From assembly GCA_023386495.1 (NCBI GenBank), contig JAEWJS010000136.1, positions 13,370-77,369 on the forward strand: DNA of 64,000 nucleotides, in the 5' to 3' direction. The notes beneath the pieces were generated by a model, which made no database searches, was not told where the DNA came from, and saw only the letters and a program-made list of their open reading frames with translations. Numbering within the stretch: position 1 is the first letter of the stretch; every line of letters begins with the position of its first letter. Made by a program: the position numbers and the translations under genes. The stretch is from Bacillota bacterium. GTDB lineage: Bacteria > Bacillota > Bacilli > Paenibacillales > Paenibacillaceae. This document shows positions 17,930 to 26,399 of this stretch, one piece after another.

Positions 17930-18150
17930 CAGTGTCGTTAGCGGAATAACGAAACTTTTTCGCTAATAAGGTACCTCTGTGCGCTAATTCGCCCGATATC
18001 CGCTGAATAACATGTTTAATGCAGCATTTTCGCTAAATAGCGAACGGATATTCGTTATTTAGCGCATTCCTTACATTTTCGGGCCATGCCCTCCCTTGCA
18101 GCCATACATTAACGCACAGCCCTACGCTAATAGCGCAAATGCTTCGCAAA
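17930..18150. repeat. Palindrome-rich intergenic element, copy C
   Basis: This stretch fills most of a 424-base gap. It is rich in TTAGCGC/GCGCTAA units and contains a near-perfect hairpin, 18031-18044 with 18051-18064 (CGCTAAATAGCGAA type arms, one mismatch). Its right end, read on the minus strand, GCGAAGCATTTGCGCTATTA, matches the ends of the elements at 29430 and 32961, and TCGCTAATAAGGTAC on the left matches their inner end. It is the most diverged of the three copies. Confidence 0.65.
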
Positions 18151-18226
18151 TCCGCAACTCCGCCAACTAATCTTGCAGAAGTCGGCCGGTCAGCCGTGCC
18201 GGCGACACACTTTCACCTACAATAAA

Positions 18227-18249
18227 AACCCGATCCTATAGACCGGGTT
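18227..18249 (-). terminator. Terminator after the small gene at 18274
   Basis: Short hairpin AACCCG...CGGGTT followed on the minus strand by TTTTTATT. It ends transcription about 25 bases after the stop of the 61-residue gene, which supports that gene being real. Confidence 0.6.
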
Positions 18250-18273
18250 CGTGTACCTTGCATCAATGCCAGC

Positions 18274-18459
18274 TTATTGCGTAGGTTTCGGCTGCAGCCT
18301 GCTTCTGCCTTGGTCGTTCGGGTTGTTGGATCGAGACGGGCTATGCTTCGGGTTGTTCTTATCGGGTCTGGTCTTCGTGCTCACGGAATCGTTCACCTCC
18401 TGGCCTTCCGATACCAAGTATTTGTCAAAAGCACAGTCCTTATTAGGATCTATTTTCAC
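18274..18459 (-). CDS. Small hydrophilic protein, 61 residues, divergent from the sigma gene
   Basis: Not recognised. It starts at GTG (18459) with GGGAG four bases upstream and encodes a very polar protein, MKIDPNKDCAFDKYLVSEG and then an Asn/Pro/Ser/Lys-rich tail that looks unfolded. One cysteine, no membrane segment. It is transcribed away from the sigma-factor gene across only 65 bases, and a hairpin with a T tail follows its stop. A regulatory partner of the sigma factor is possible but there is no family evidence for it. The coding call could be wrong. Confidence 0.42.
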   Translation of the reverse strand: MKIDPNKDCAFDKYLVSEGQEVNDSVSTKTRPDKNNPKHSPSRSNNPNDQGRSRLQPKPTQ

Positions 18460-18524
18460 TCCACTCCCAACCGATCGCGCACAACGCCTACTTATATATC
18501 ATACCGTTCTTCAAGGAGGCCGCC

Positions 18525-20162
18525 ATGATCGACCAGAATCCGTTCAGCGATCGGATGCTCAGCGATTATTCACGAAAAATCTTCGGATTCGCACTGTCCA
18601 AGACCGCCCATGAACATAATGCCAAGGATCTAGCGCAAGAGATTCTCTTCGCGCTATATCGCTCGCTGCGTACAGGCAAGCAAGTCGACAACATGGATGC
18701 GTGGGTGCATACCATCTGCTGCTACACATGGAGCAATTACGTGGCTAAGGAGAAACGTCACTGGCATCACGCGGAACTCAACCTATCAGAGCAGCTGCGA
18801 GATGAATCGGCGGAATCTTTTATGGATGAACAGGACCCGATACATAACAAGCTGAGAGTGGAAATCGCATACTTATCGCGGCTCCACCGGGAGATGACCG
18901 TCCGCTACTACTATGATCGGCAGAGCGTAGGACAGATCGCCAAGCAGATGAAGCTCGCAACGGGCACCGTTAAGTGGCACCTCTTTGAAGTACGGAAGAA
19001 ATTAAAGGAGGCGTTACGAGTGGAAAGCGCAATAGATCAGTTAAGCTTGAAGCCGATCAAGTTAATGGTCGGACATAGCGGAACTCCAGGACCGAATAAT
19101 GAGCCCAATTGTTACTTTCAATCATTGTTGACGGGGAATATATGTGTCGCAGTCTACGAGAAGGCACTATCCATCGAGGACATCGCTCGCAGACTTGGTG
19201 TGGCGAGCGCTTACGTCGAAGACGAATTGCAGAAGCTGATGAAGTCCGACCTGATCGTCGAGATCGGCAAAGGAAAGTTCAGGACGAACTTCATGATCGA
19301 GACGATGCAATCAAGGATTGCAGAGAGCCGCTACTTTAAGCGAAAAGCTGAAGAACTCGCAGACGTCTTGCATGTATGCGTAGCTGGGGTTCTAAGCGAG
19401 ATACGTGCGATCGGCTTTCATGGCGCACAGCTCAGCGACGATGCTCTGTTATGGTCTCTGCTCCCCTACGCGATCTGGAAGCAGTACCTGCAAGTGAAGG
19501 AGACTGCTTATTATGAGCTCACTTCGCCGGATGAGCGAAAGGACGGCGGCAAATATATCGTCGATGCAAGCATTGTCTACACCGAAGATGAATGTCGGAC
19601 ACACCTCCCCGATTACGAGATCGTCCGAAAATATGCCTCCAATGGGATTAAGTCGAGGTGGAATGACTTATACGGCGGGCTGCAAATGGAGCATTGGTGG
19701 GCGGGACTCGTATGGCGAGACTTCGACAGCCTCGATCTTATCGATCTAGGGCAGGCCGTCGAGTTGATTGATCAAGGCGGCGTTCACACCGACTCTGATA
19801 AAATACTCATTAGCCGCTTGGTGAAGAAAGGCTTCGTCTCCTATGAGCAGGGAAAACTCGAGTGCCTAGTCCCTTACTTTAAAGCCGAGCAGCTTAATAA
19901 GCTGCATGCTATACTCGACCAATCCTTCTACAGCGCCGGAATGAAGCCGCAGCTGGATCAGATCCATGAGGACATGAAGGCGATGAACATTCATGAAGCA
20001 CCCTCTTTCATCCCGGAAAAAGACATCCTATACAGAGCGACGATTGACGGTTTGACGATCATTTTTGCGGTATTGGAAAATCTTACTCGAACAGGGAAAT
20101 TAGCCTTGCCTGACGAGTCGGAGAAGCAATGTCTGACGACCCTTGTCTGGAGGAACACATGA
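18525..20162 (+). CDS. ECF-like sigma factor with large C-terminal extension
   Basis: A 545-residue protein whose first 165 residues are a sigma-70 family module: region 2 at about 8-75 (DLAQEILFALYRSL, then MDAWVHTICCYTWSNY) and region 4 at about 112-165 (REMTVRYYYDRQSVGQIAKQMKLATGTVKWHLFEVRKKL). ECF factors normally end there; this one adds about 380 residues. The first part of the extension (about 205-275) looks like a winged helix (LSIEDIARRLGVASAYVEDELQKLMKSDLI); the rest has no recognised domain. Strong AAGGAGG site. No anti-sigma factor is encoded nearby, so the extension may itself control activity. Confidence 0.85.
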   Translation: MIDQNPFSDRMLSDYSRKIFGFALSKTAHEHNAKDLAQEILFALYRSLRTGKQVDNMDAWVHTICCYTWSNYVAKEKRHWHHAELNLSEQLRDESAESFMDEQDPIHNKLRVEIAYLSRLHREMTVRYYYDRQSVGQIAKQMKLATGTVKWHLFEVRKKLKEALRVESAIDQLSLKPIKLMVGHSGTPGPNNEPNCYFQSLLTGNICVAVYEKALSIEDIARRLGVASAYVEDELQKLMKSDLIVEIGKGKFRTNFMIETMQSRIAESRYFKRKAEELADVLHVCVAGVLSEIRAIGFHGAQLSDDALLWSLLPYAIWKQYLQVKETAYYELTSPDERKDGGKYIVDASIVYTEDECRTHLPDYEIVRKYASNGIKSRWNDLYGGLQMEHWWAGLVWRDFDSLDLIDLGQAVELIDQGGVHTDSDKILISRLVKKGFVSYEQGKLECLVPYFKAEQLNKLHAILDQSFYSAGMKPQLDQIHEDMKAMNIHEAPSFIPEKDILYRATIDGLTIIFAVLENLTRTGKLALPDESEKQCLTTLVWRNT

Positions 20163-20180
20163 ACTTGACTGCAGTTCTGC

Positions 20181-20471
20181 TCAACGATAGACACGCGTGA
20201 CATGTCCGCCGCAGCCGCACTCGTCGATATAGCGGACCTCCTTCACGGGAATGGCCTGCGCTGCGAGCTCCGACTTCAGCCGGCCGTTGAACGAATCCTC
20301 CGGATGTCCAAGCTCCTCTGGGGTTACCAGATTGACATAGCAGCCGGGCGAGGTGCTGTTCACGGCTTCAAGCGCGGCTTGCAGCAGCGCGTCGGGATGC
20401 TCGGCGTAATACGGATCCTCCAGATTAATCGACCAATCCTTCGTGCGAACGACGATCTCTTGATAAGCCAT
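20181..20471 (-). CDS. CGCGG-motif protein, possible radical-SAM-modified RiPP precursor
   Basis: A 96-residue protein with the pattern KDWSINLEDPYYAEHPDALL, then GCYVNLVTPEELGHPEDSF in the middle and YIDECGCGGHVTRVYR at the C-terminus. This layout matches, from memory, a family named for its CGCGG motif that is annotated as putative radical-SAM-modified peptides. No leader cleavage site is obvious and no radical SAM gene is visible in the window, so either the maturase is elsewhere or the protein works unmodified, for example binding metal through C-G-C-G-G-H. Strong AAGGAGGGAG site. It is convergent with the sigma gene, 18 bases away. Confidence 0.75.
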   Translation of the reverse strand: MAYQEIVVRTKDWSINLEDPYYAEHPDALLQAALEAVNSTSPGCYVNLVTPEELGHPEDSFNGRLKSELAAQAIPVKEVRYIDECGCGGHVTRVYR

Positions 20472-20569
20472 TGTCGATCTCCCTCCTTCTGAATGCAGTA
20501 GGATACTCTACAACAAGGATACCATACCGCCTATGCCGCTCGCGTGACCCCCGTCACGAACTGCTAACG

Positions 20570-20618
20570 AAAAAGATCGCATCCCGAAAGGTTGCCCCTT
20601 CGGAAATGCGATCTTTTT
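20570..20618. terminator. Terminator after the aldolase gene
   Basis: AAAAAGATCGCAT pairs with ATGCGATCTTTTT, and the inner part adds CCGAA/TTCGG with small bulges. The A and T ends make it usable on both strands; it serves the aldolase gene ending at 20648. Confidence 0.88.
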
Positions 20619-20647
20619 GCTGTAAAGCTGCCTATTCCATTCGACGC

Positions 20648-21313
20648 TTATTGGACGGATTTCTTCCAATCGGCTGCGAACTTCTCCATGCCTTGGTCCG
20701 TCAGCGGGTGCTTCGAGATCTGTTCGATAACGCTGAACGGAATCGTCGCGATATGCGCGCCTGCCATCGCTACGCGCGTAACGTGGTCCGGGTGGCGAAC
20801 GGAAGCGGCAATGATCTGCGCATCCAGGTTATGCGTGCGGAACAGCTCGGCTACCTTCGCAACCAGCTGCACGCCGTCTTCCGAAATATCGTCCAGACGG
20901 CCCAGGAACGGCGATACGTAAGTCGCGCCTGCGCGAGCGGCCAAGAGCGCTTGGTTGACCGTGAAGATCAAGGTGACGTTCGTCTTGACGCCCTTCTGGG
21001 TCAGGTAGCGGCAAGCCTCCAGACCAGCAAGGGTCATCGGGAGCTTGATCGTAATATTTTTGTCGTAGTTGTTGATCTTGATCAGTTCGTTCGCTTGCGC
21101 GATCATCTCTTCGGCCGTCAGCGCATCCGGCGTCACTTCCGCGGATACCGATTCAACTTCCGGTACGGCCTTCAGGATTTCTTCGATGCGGTCCTCGAAC
21201 TTGACGCCTTCCTTCGCAACCAGTGACGGATTCGTCGTTACGCCCGACAGAACGCCGATTTTGTATGCTTTCTGAATGTCTGCCAGATTCGCTGTGTCGA
21301 TAAAAAATTTCAT
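20648..21313 (-). CDS. fsa: Fructose-6-phosphate aldolase / transaldolase-like protein (TalC family)
   Basis: A 221-residue class I aldolase of the small transaldolase family (MipB/TalC/FSA). It begins MKFFIDTANLADI, has GVTTNPSLVAKEG at 24-36 and the Schiff-base Lys90 in ITIKLPMT. Family members either cleave fructose-6-phosphate to dihydroxyacetone and glyceraldehyde-3-phosphate or act as transaldolases in the pentose phosphate pathway; sequence alone does not decide. In this pentose-degrading region a transaldolase role is attractive. Single gene, own terminator, GGAGG site. Confidence 0.9.
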   Translation of the reverse strand: MKFFIDTANLADIQKAYKIGVLSGVTTNPSLVAKEGVKFEDRIEEILKAVPEVESVSAEVTPDALTAEEMIAQANELIKINNYDKNITIKLPMTLAGLEACRYLTQKGVKTNVTLIFTVNQALLAARAGATYVSPFLGRLDDISEDGVQLVAKVAELFRTHNLDAQIIAASVRHPDHVTRVAMAGAHIATIPFSVIEQISKHPLTDQGMEKFAADWKKSVQ

Positions 21314-21631
21314 TGCAGATGTCCTCCGTTCGATAGTTTCGTAGGGTTAGGCTGAACCGGTGCCTCGTCGATCGAAGCACGATTCTCTTAACCTCTACTA
21401 TAATACAGATCCATGCATGACAAGTAATGGTTATTCTTCAGATGAGCCATAGACACCGTCTATGGACGGATCGATTGATGGCGAATCAAGGCGCATCCTG
21501 CCGACCGCATGGCCCAACGTTGAGCCCTACGAACCAAGCCGCAACATGGACATAATGCCCTATTCTGCAGACCGTGCCGGTTATGGTAATCTCTATGGGA
21601 CATTCTGGGCAATAAGAAGGAGGCGAACCGT
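21314..21631. other. Intergenic region between fsa and the stalk-domain gene
   Basis: Divergent upstream regions of two genes. It holds a perfect dyad CCATAGAC-ACC-GTCTATGG at 21447-21465 that could be an operator. An open frame at 21462-21686 has no ribosome site and no recognisable protein. Nothing else is seen. Confidence 0.4.
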
Positions 21632-21703
21632 ATCGCTACGTATGAGCTGCCGAAGCATCCGACAAGTCCGGCTCAGCTGTTACTGAGGCTTGCTGCAGGC
21701 GGA

Positions 21704-22933
21704 ATGTTGGCCGCTGCGCTATTATTCGGTCTATTCGGATTGTCGGCGAGCGCAGACGCGCAAGCTGCCGACCCGCCGATCGTGGTGCATTTTGACGGAG
21801 AACCGCTTGAACTGGCTATCGCGCCGAACTTGCAAGCGGGCACGACCTTGGTGCAGATGAGGCCGATCTTCGAGGCGCTCGGCATGGAGTTGACCTGGAA
21901 CCCCGCCACTCGCACGATTACGGCCGTGAAGGAAGGGTACCGGCTGACGATGACATTGGATAGCAATCATGCCGACTTGAACGGGCGGCAAGTGCAACTG
22001 GCTCGCCCTGCGGAGTCGATCAACGGCCATACCGTCGTTCCGCTGCGCTTCGTTAGCGAGACGACAGGAGCATTCGTGCATTGGAACAGCGTAGGTCGCG
22101 AAATTCTCGTGATGACGGATGCCTACATCGCAACGACCGGCATGACGCGAGAGGAATTGCAGGTATTCGTGAACGAACTCCAGCAAGAGATCGATGAGGA
22201 GCATGCACGCGAGCTTGAAGAGAAAGCCCGGGAAGAAGAGGAAGCGGCCCAAGAAGAACCCGATTCCCCTCCGCTGGGCAAGGTCGACGCAAGCAAGCTG
22301 CAGGGAATGTTCTACGGCTTCGAGGACGATTTTGGCGGGTACGAATGCGGGGGAATGTGCTGGAAGTTCTACACGTTCCTGCCTGGCAACAAAATTGTCG
22401 TCGGCGAGCCCGCGGGAGGCGGACCGGAGACGATCGATTGCAAGGTTGACGCATGCAGGACGTACACCGTTCGCGATGGCAAGCTGATTGTCGAAGGCGG
22501 CGAGGAATCGCTGAGCATCGGCCAGACCGAGCAAGGCACGATTGTCATTAACGATGCTTATATGACTAAGGCAGCCCCTGTCGCCGATTCGTTCAAGCTG
22601 GAGGGCGAGTATGTCGCCATGGGGTATCAAGGGCTGGTCGGCATTACGCCGTTCGCTTCTTCATGGAAAAAATATCTCACCTTCAACGCAGACGGCACCT
22701 TCGAGAGCGACAGCAGCGCGATCGGCATCCTGGATACCAATGATGCGCGCACCGATGCGTCTTCTTCATCCGGCACGGTTACAGGCACTTACGCCATCAA
22801 GAAGAATACGATCACGCTGCGCTACGCAGACGGCACGGTAACCCATCATGTGTTCATCCCGGACGATAAGCAGGGTGCCACCTACCATGACCTGCAGATC
22901 GGGGATCTCTCTTACAGTCTAGTCGAGGAGTAA
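21704..22933 (+). CDS. Secreted protein with copper-amine-oxidase-like stalk domain
   Basis: About 409 residues from ATG 21704. A hydrophobic signal segment ending ASADAQA is followed by a stalk domain (about 24-125: VHFDGEPLELAIAP, MRPIFEALGMELTWNPATRTIT, VVPLRFVSETTGAFVHW), common in cell-surface proteins of Paenibacillaceae. An acidic helical linker (about 145-190) leads to a C-terminal region with two similar beta-rich segments (LQGMFYGFED, LEGEYVAMGY) and four cysteines. The start is unclear: the only strong ribosome site, AAGGAGG at 21617-21623, faces an ATC at 21632, and the frame is open from there. Function unknown; probably envelope-associated. Confidence 0.78.
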   Translation: MLAAALLFGLFGLSASADAQAADPPIVVHFDGEPLELAIAPNLQAGTTLVQMRPIFEALGMELTWNPATRTITAVKEGYRLTMTLDSNHADLNGRQVQLARPAESINGHTVVPLRFVSETTGAFVHWNSVGREILVMTDAYIATTGMTREELQVFVNELQQEIDEEHARELEEKAREEEEAAQEEPDSPPLGKVDASKLQGMFYGFEDDFGGYECGGMCWKFYTFLPGNKIVVGEPAGGGPETIDCKVDACRTYTVRDGKLIVEGGEESLSIGQTEQGTIVINDAYMTKAAPVADSFKLEGEYVAMGYQGLVGITPFASSWKKYLTFNADGTFESDSSAIGILDTNDARTDASSSSGTVTGTYAIKKNTITLRYADGTVTHHVFIPDDKQGATYHDLQIGDLSYSLVEE

Positions 22934-22952
22934 CCGGTCATACGATGATATC

Positions 22953-22999
22953 GATCGCAATCTCGTTAGGTAACATACCTTCGAGATTGCGATCTTTTT
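22953..22999. terminator. Terminator after the stalk-domain gene
   Basis: Perfect 13-base arms GATCGCAATCTCG/CGAGATTGCGATC with a 16-base loop and a T run (TTTTT). Confidence 0.9.
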
Positions 23000-23178
23000 G
23001 TGTTTATTGCAGCATGTGCGTGCTGAGTGTGAATGACAGGTGACACAGAAATGTACAATTTGTGATCGGTTCATGAGCCATTACATCTATCACTATTCAT
23101 CGGGTGCCGGAACGCCTATCGTTGCAATTAGCAGACCGTAAACCTCTATATACAACCTAATGCAATGGGAGGATTCAA

Positions 23179-24153
23179 ATGAACAATCCACAGTTAACAA
23201 TCGGCCATATGGCACCTCGCTTTCCAATCCTGCAAGGCGGCATGGGTGTCGGCATCTCGCTAAGCGGCCTCGCTTCAGCCGTTGCGAACGCTGGCGGAAT
23301 CGGGATCATATCGGGCACCGGGATACCCGTCGAGGAGATGATTGCGCATATAAGAATGGCAAGGGAGCGTATCCAAGGCACGGGCTACATCGGGGTCAAC
23401 ATCCTATTCGCCATGAATGACTTTGCGACGAAAATGAAAGCAGCCCTTGAAGAAAAGGTCGATTTCATCATTTCAGGCGCCGGCATTTCCAGAGATATGT
23501 ACGCTTGGGGCAAAGAATCCGGCATCCCCGTCATCTCGATCGTGTCATCCGCGAAGCTTGCTCGCATATCGGAACGACTGGGCGCTTCGGCCGTTGTGGT
23601 AGAAGGGCATGAGGCCGGCGGGCATCTTGGCACAGATCGGCCTTTGTTCGATATCCTGCCTGAGGTAGTCGAGGCAGTGAACATTCCGGTTATTGCTGCC
23701 GGAGGCATCATGACTGGGGAAGATCTCGCAAGAGCCATCCATGCGGGGGCATCCGGCGTACAGATGGGAACAAGGTTCGTCGCCAGCGAGGAGTGCGATG
23801 CACCGTTATCGTTCAAAGAAAGGTACGTGAAAGCTCGGCAGGGAGATACCGTGCTGGTCAAATCATCCGTCGGACTCCAGGGACGTGCCATTAAGAACTC
23901 GTTCACGGACAGGATAGCCGGCGATAAAAAGGTGAAAATCAAAAAGTGCGTAGATTGCCTTAAAAATTGTTCTTACCGTTTTTGCACACTGGATTCATTG
24001 CTCACGTCCATGAACGGGGATTGCGAGGACGGGCTTGTATTCGCGGGATCGAGAGTACATGAAATCAATGAAATCCTTCCGGTCCAAAAAATTATCGACG
24101 ATATGATGAGCGAGTATCGCGCCTGCATCACGCGCACGCCGATTGCGCTATAA
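23179..24153 (+). CDS. Nitronate monooxygenase / FabK-like FMN enzyme
   Basis: A 324-residue TIM-barrel flavoprotein of the 2-nitropropane dioxygenase family. PILQGGMGVGIS near 17 and the GHEAGGH motif (His144, His149) bind FMN and provide the catalytic His; AAGGIMTGEDLARAI and GVQMGTRF complete the phosphate site. The C-terminus has Cys257-x2-Cys260-x3-Cys264-x4-Cys269, as in the branch related to FabK enoyl reductases rather than YrpB. It either oxidises nitronates or reduces an enoyl substrate; the sequence does not settle this. GGGAGG site; single gene, convergent with araA across a shared terminator. Confidence 0.87.
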   Translation: MNNPQLTIGHMAPRFPILQGGMGVGISLSGLASAVANAGGIGIISGTGIPVEEMIAHIRMARERIQGTGYIGVNILFAMNDFATKMKAALEEKVDFIISGAGISRDMYAWGKESGIPVISIVSSAKLARISERLGASAVVVEGHEAGGHLGTDRPLFDILPEVVEAVNIPVIAAGGIMTGEDLARAIHAGASGVQMGTRFVASEECDAPLSFKERYVKARQGDTVLVKSSVGLQGRAIKNSFTDRIAGDKKVKIKKCVDCLKNCSYRFCTLDSLLTSMNGDCEDGLVFAGSRVHEINEILPVQKIIDDMMSEYRACITRTPIAL

Positions 24154-24176
24154 GCGCAGCCATTCCCCAAACAAAA

Positions 24177-24222
24177 AAAGAACCGTTTCTTCGTAAATAA
24201 GCTTACGAGGAAACGGTTCTTT
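24177..24222. terminator. Bidirectional terminator between the monooxygenase gene and araA
   Basis: Long near-perfect arms beginning AAAGAACCGTTTC and ending GAAACGGTTCTTT, with A and T tracts on either side so that it works for both convergent genes. Confidence 0.92.
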
Positions 24223-24233
24223 CTGTACAGGCA

Positions 24234-25667
24234 TTACTTAATAACGACGTATTCCAAGTTCACCAGCTTGGCGTAAGTTACGATCTGGTCGGTCGTCAGG
24301 TTCAACGATACGACGGTATGGTGGCCGCCGCCGTTCTCGATCCAGGCTCTCACGCCGTCCTGGAAGTTCGGCTTCACCGTCCAGAGGACGCGAGCGACCG
24401 GAAGCTTCGGCGCCGGAGCCGTCGGCTCGAACGCGGTAACTTCGTTGATCAGCAATTTATAATGCGTACCGAAGTCCGCCATCGATACGACGACGCCGTC
24501 GCCGGCCTTGCCGTCGAATACGAGACGCGCCGGGTCTTCGCGGTCGCCGATGCCGAGCGGCGATACGACGATCTTCGGCTTGTTGCCTGCCAAGGACGGA
24601 TCGACCTCGAGCATGTGGGACTGCAGGATCGCTTCCTGGCCGGCTGCCAGCTCATACGTGTAGTCCTCCATGAAGCCCGTGTTCTGGTTGCGGCTCATGA
24701 CCTTCAGCAAGCGATCGAGCGCGGCCGTCTTCCAGTCGCCTTCGCCGGCGAAGCCGTAGCCTTGCGCCATCAAGCGCTGAACGGCAAGACCCGGAAGCTG
24801 CTTCATGCCATGCAGGTCTTCGAAGTTCGTCGTGAAGGCATTGTAGCCTCTCTCGTCCAAGAACCGCTTAAGAGCGATTTCGTAGCTGGCTTGGATGCGA
24901 ACGCTCGCTTCCCATGCTTCCTTGCTGTTCGCGCCGTAATCGAAATCGTAGAGTTCTGCATATTGACCCATAAGCTCGTCGATCTCCTGCTCCGTCACGG
25001 CATTCACGTATTGCACGAGGTCGCCGATGCCGTAGTAGTCCACGGTCCATCCGAATTGAATCTGCGCCTCGACCTTGTCGCCTTCCGTAACGCCGACGTT
25101 GCGCATGTTGTCGCCGAAACGGGCAACTTTGACGTTGAAGCTCTCGTTGAACGCAACCGCAACGTCCATCCAATCCGCGATTTGCTGCTGCACTTCCTTA
25201 CGCTCCCAGTAGCCGACGACGATTTTGTTCTGCTTGTTCAGGCGGGCATTGATGAAGCCGTACTCGCGGTCGCCATGAGCGGCCTGGTTCAGGTTCATGA
25301 AGTCCATGTCGATCGTCGCCCACGGAATGCTCTCGTTGTACTGCGTTGCCAAGTGAAGCAGCGGCTTCTGCAGAAGCTTCGTGCCGCGGATCCACATCTT
25401 GGCCGGCGAGAACGTGTGCATCCACGTGATGACGCCCGCTACTTCGTCGCGATAGTTGACCTCTTTCATAATGCTCGTGATCTTATCCGCACTGACTGCC
25501 AGGTCCTGCAAGACCAGCGGATAAGGGAGCACGCCGCTATTGTTGAGCGCATCCGTCATTTGCTGCGCGTGCGCTTTGACTTCGGCCAACGCTTCTTCTC
25601 CGTACAGATGCTGCGAGCCTACGACGAACCAGAACTGTTTCGCTGCTGTTAATGACAATGTGATCAT
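24234..25667 (-). CDS. araA: L-arabinose isomerase
   Basis: Converts L-arabinose to L-ribulose, the first step of arabinose catabolism. The 477-residue protein has the family signatures FWFVVGSQHLYGEE near the start, HTFSPAKMWI, DMDFMNLNQAAHGDREYG, the metal-binding GFAGEGDWKTAA and ENGGGHHTV near the C-terminus. It is the last gene of the araB-araD-araA operon, 33 bases after araD. The ATG at 25667 follows AAAGAGG with no gap but AAGGG seven bases away; a TTG at 25658 is an alternative start. Confidence 0.96.
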   Translation of the reverse strand: MITLSLTAAKQFWFVVGSQHLYGEEALAEVKAHAQQMTDALNNSGVLPYPLVLQDLAVSADKITSIMKEVNYRDEVAGVITWMHTFSPAKMWIRGTKLLQKPLLHLATQYNESIPWATIDMDFMNLNQAAHGDREYGFINARLNKQNKIVVGYWERKEVQQQIADWMDVAVAFNESFNVKVARFGDNMRNVGVTEGDKVEAQIQFGWTVDYYGIGDLVQYVNAVTEQEIDELMGQYAELYDFDYGANSKEAWEASVRIQASYEIALKRFLDERGYNAFTTNFEDLHGMKQLPGLAVQRLMAQGYGFAGEGDWKTAALDRLLKVMSRNQNTGFMEDYTYELAAGQEAILQSHMLEVDPSLAGNKPKIVVSPLGIGDREDPARLVFDGKAGDGVVVSMADFGTHYKLLINEVTAFEPTAPAPKLPVARVLWTVKPNFQDGVRAWIENGGGHHTVVSLNLTTDQIVTYAKLVNLEYVVIK

Positions 25668-25700
25668 CCTCTTTCCCTTGATTAGTGGTGGATAAGGCGA

Positions 25701-26396
25701 TTATTTCTGCCCGTAGTAGGCATTTTTGCCGTGCTTCCGCAGGTAGTGCTTATCCAGTATGCCTTGCGGCAGCTCCGGTGCAAAATGGTTCAACTGGCGC
25801 GCGTACAGATTCATTTTGCACACTTCCTCCAGTACGACGCTGTTCACAACGGCCGACTTCACGTCCTTGCCCCACGTGAACGGCGCATGCCCTTGCAGCA
25901 GGACGGCCGGGATCGCCATGACGTCCAATCCGCGCTTCTCGAATGTCTCGATAATGACATGGCCGGTCTCCGCTTCGTATCCGCGGTCTACCTCGTCTTG
26001 ATGCAAGAAACGCGCGCAAGGCACGGCACCATAGAAGGTGTCCGCATGCGTCGTTCCCATGACCGGTACATCGAGCCCTGCTTGCGCCCAGATGGTCGCC
26101 CATGTCGAGTGGGTATGCACGATGCCGCCGATCTGCGGATAATGCTTATACAATACGGCATGCGTCGCAGTATCGGAGGAAGGCCTCATCTCGCCCTCTA
26201 CCACTTTGCCGTCGAAGTCCACGACGACCATGTCGCTCGGCTTCATCGTCTCGTAGCTGACACCGCTCGGCTTAATGACGAACAGTCCGCTCTCGCGATC
26301 GACCGCGCTGGCATTGCCCCAAGTGAATTTCACGAGGCCGTGCTTCGGCAGATCCAGATTCGCTTGATAGACTTCTTCTTTCAGTTGCTCTAACAC
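25701..26396 (-). CDS. araD: L-ribulose-5-phosphate 4-epimerase
   Basis: A 231-residue class II aldolase-fold epimerase that turns L-ribulose-5-phosphate into D-xylulose-5-phosphate. Substrate motif KFTWGNASAVDRESG, the KPSGVSYE phosphate loop, the zinc ligands in HTHSTWATIWAQ and the later GHAPFTWGK are all present. It starts at GTG with GGAGGGA located across the araB stop, three bases upstream, so translation is probably coupled. Length is standard. Confidence 0.96.
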   Translation of the reverse strand: MLEQLKEEVYQANLDLPKHGLVKFTWGNASAVDRESGLFVIKPSGVSYETMKPSDMVVVDFDGKVVEGEMRPSSDTATHAVLYKHYPQIGGIVHTHSTWATIWAQAGLDVPVMGTTHADTFYGAVPCARFLHQDEVDRGYEAETGHVIIETFEKRGLDVMAIPAVLLQGHAPFTWGKDVKSAVVNSVVLEEVCKMNLYARQLNHFAPELPQGILDKHYLRKHGKNAYYGQK

Positions 26397-26399
26397 GCT

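Noticed and set aside
21462..21686. Possible small gene upstream of the stalk-domain gene
   Set aside because: No ribosome site and it runs across the strong site of the next gene; the protein looks random.
23941..23988. Four-cysteine cluster in the nitronate monooxygenase-like protein as a new Fe-S site
   Set aside because: A cysteine group at this position is, as far as I recall, usual in the FabK-like branch of the family, so it is not special to this gene.
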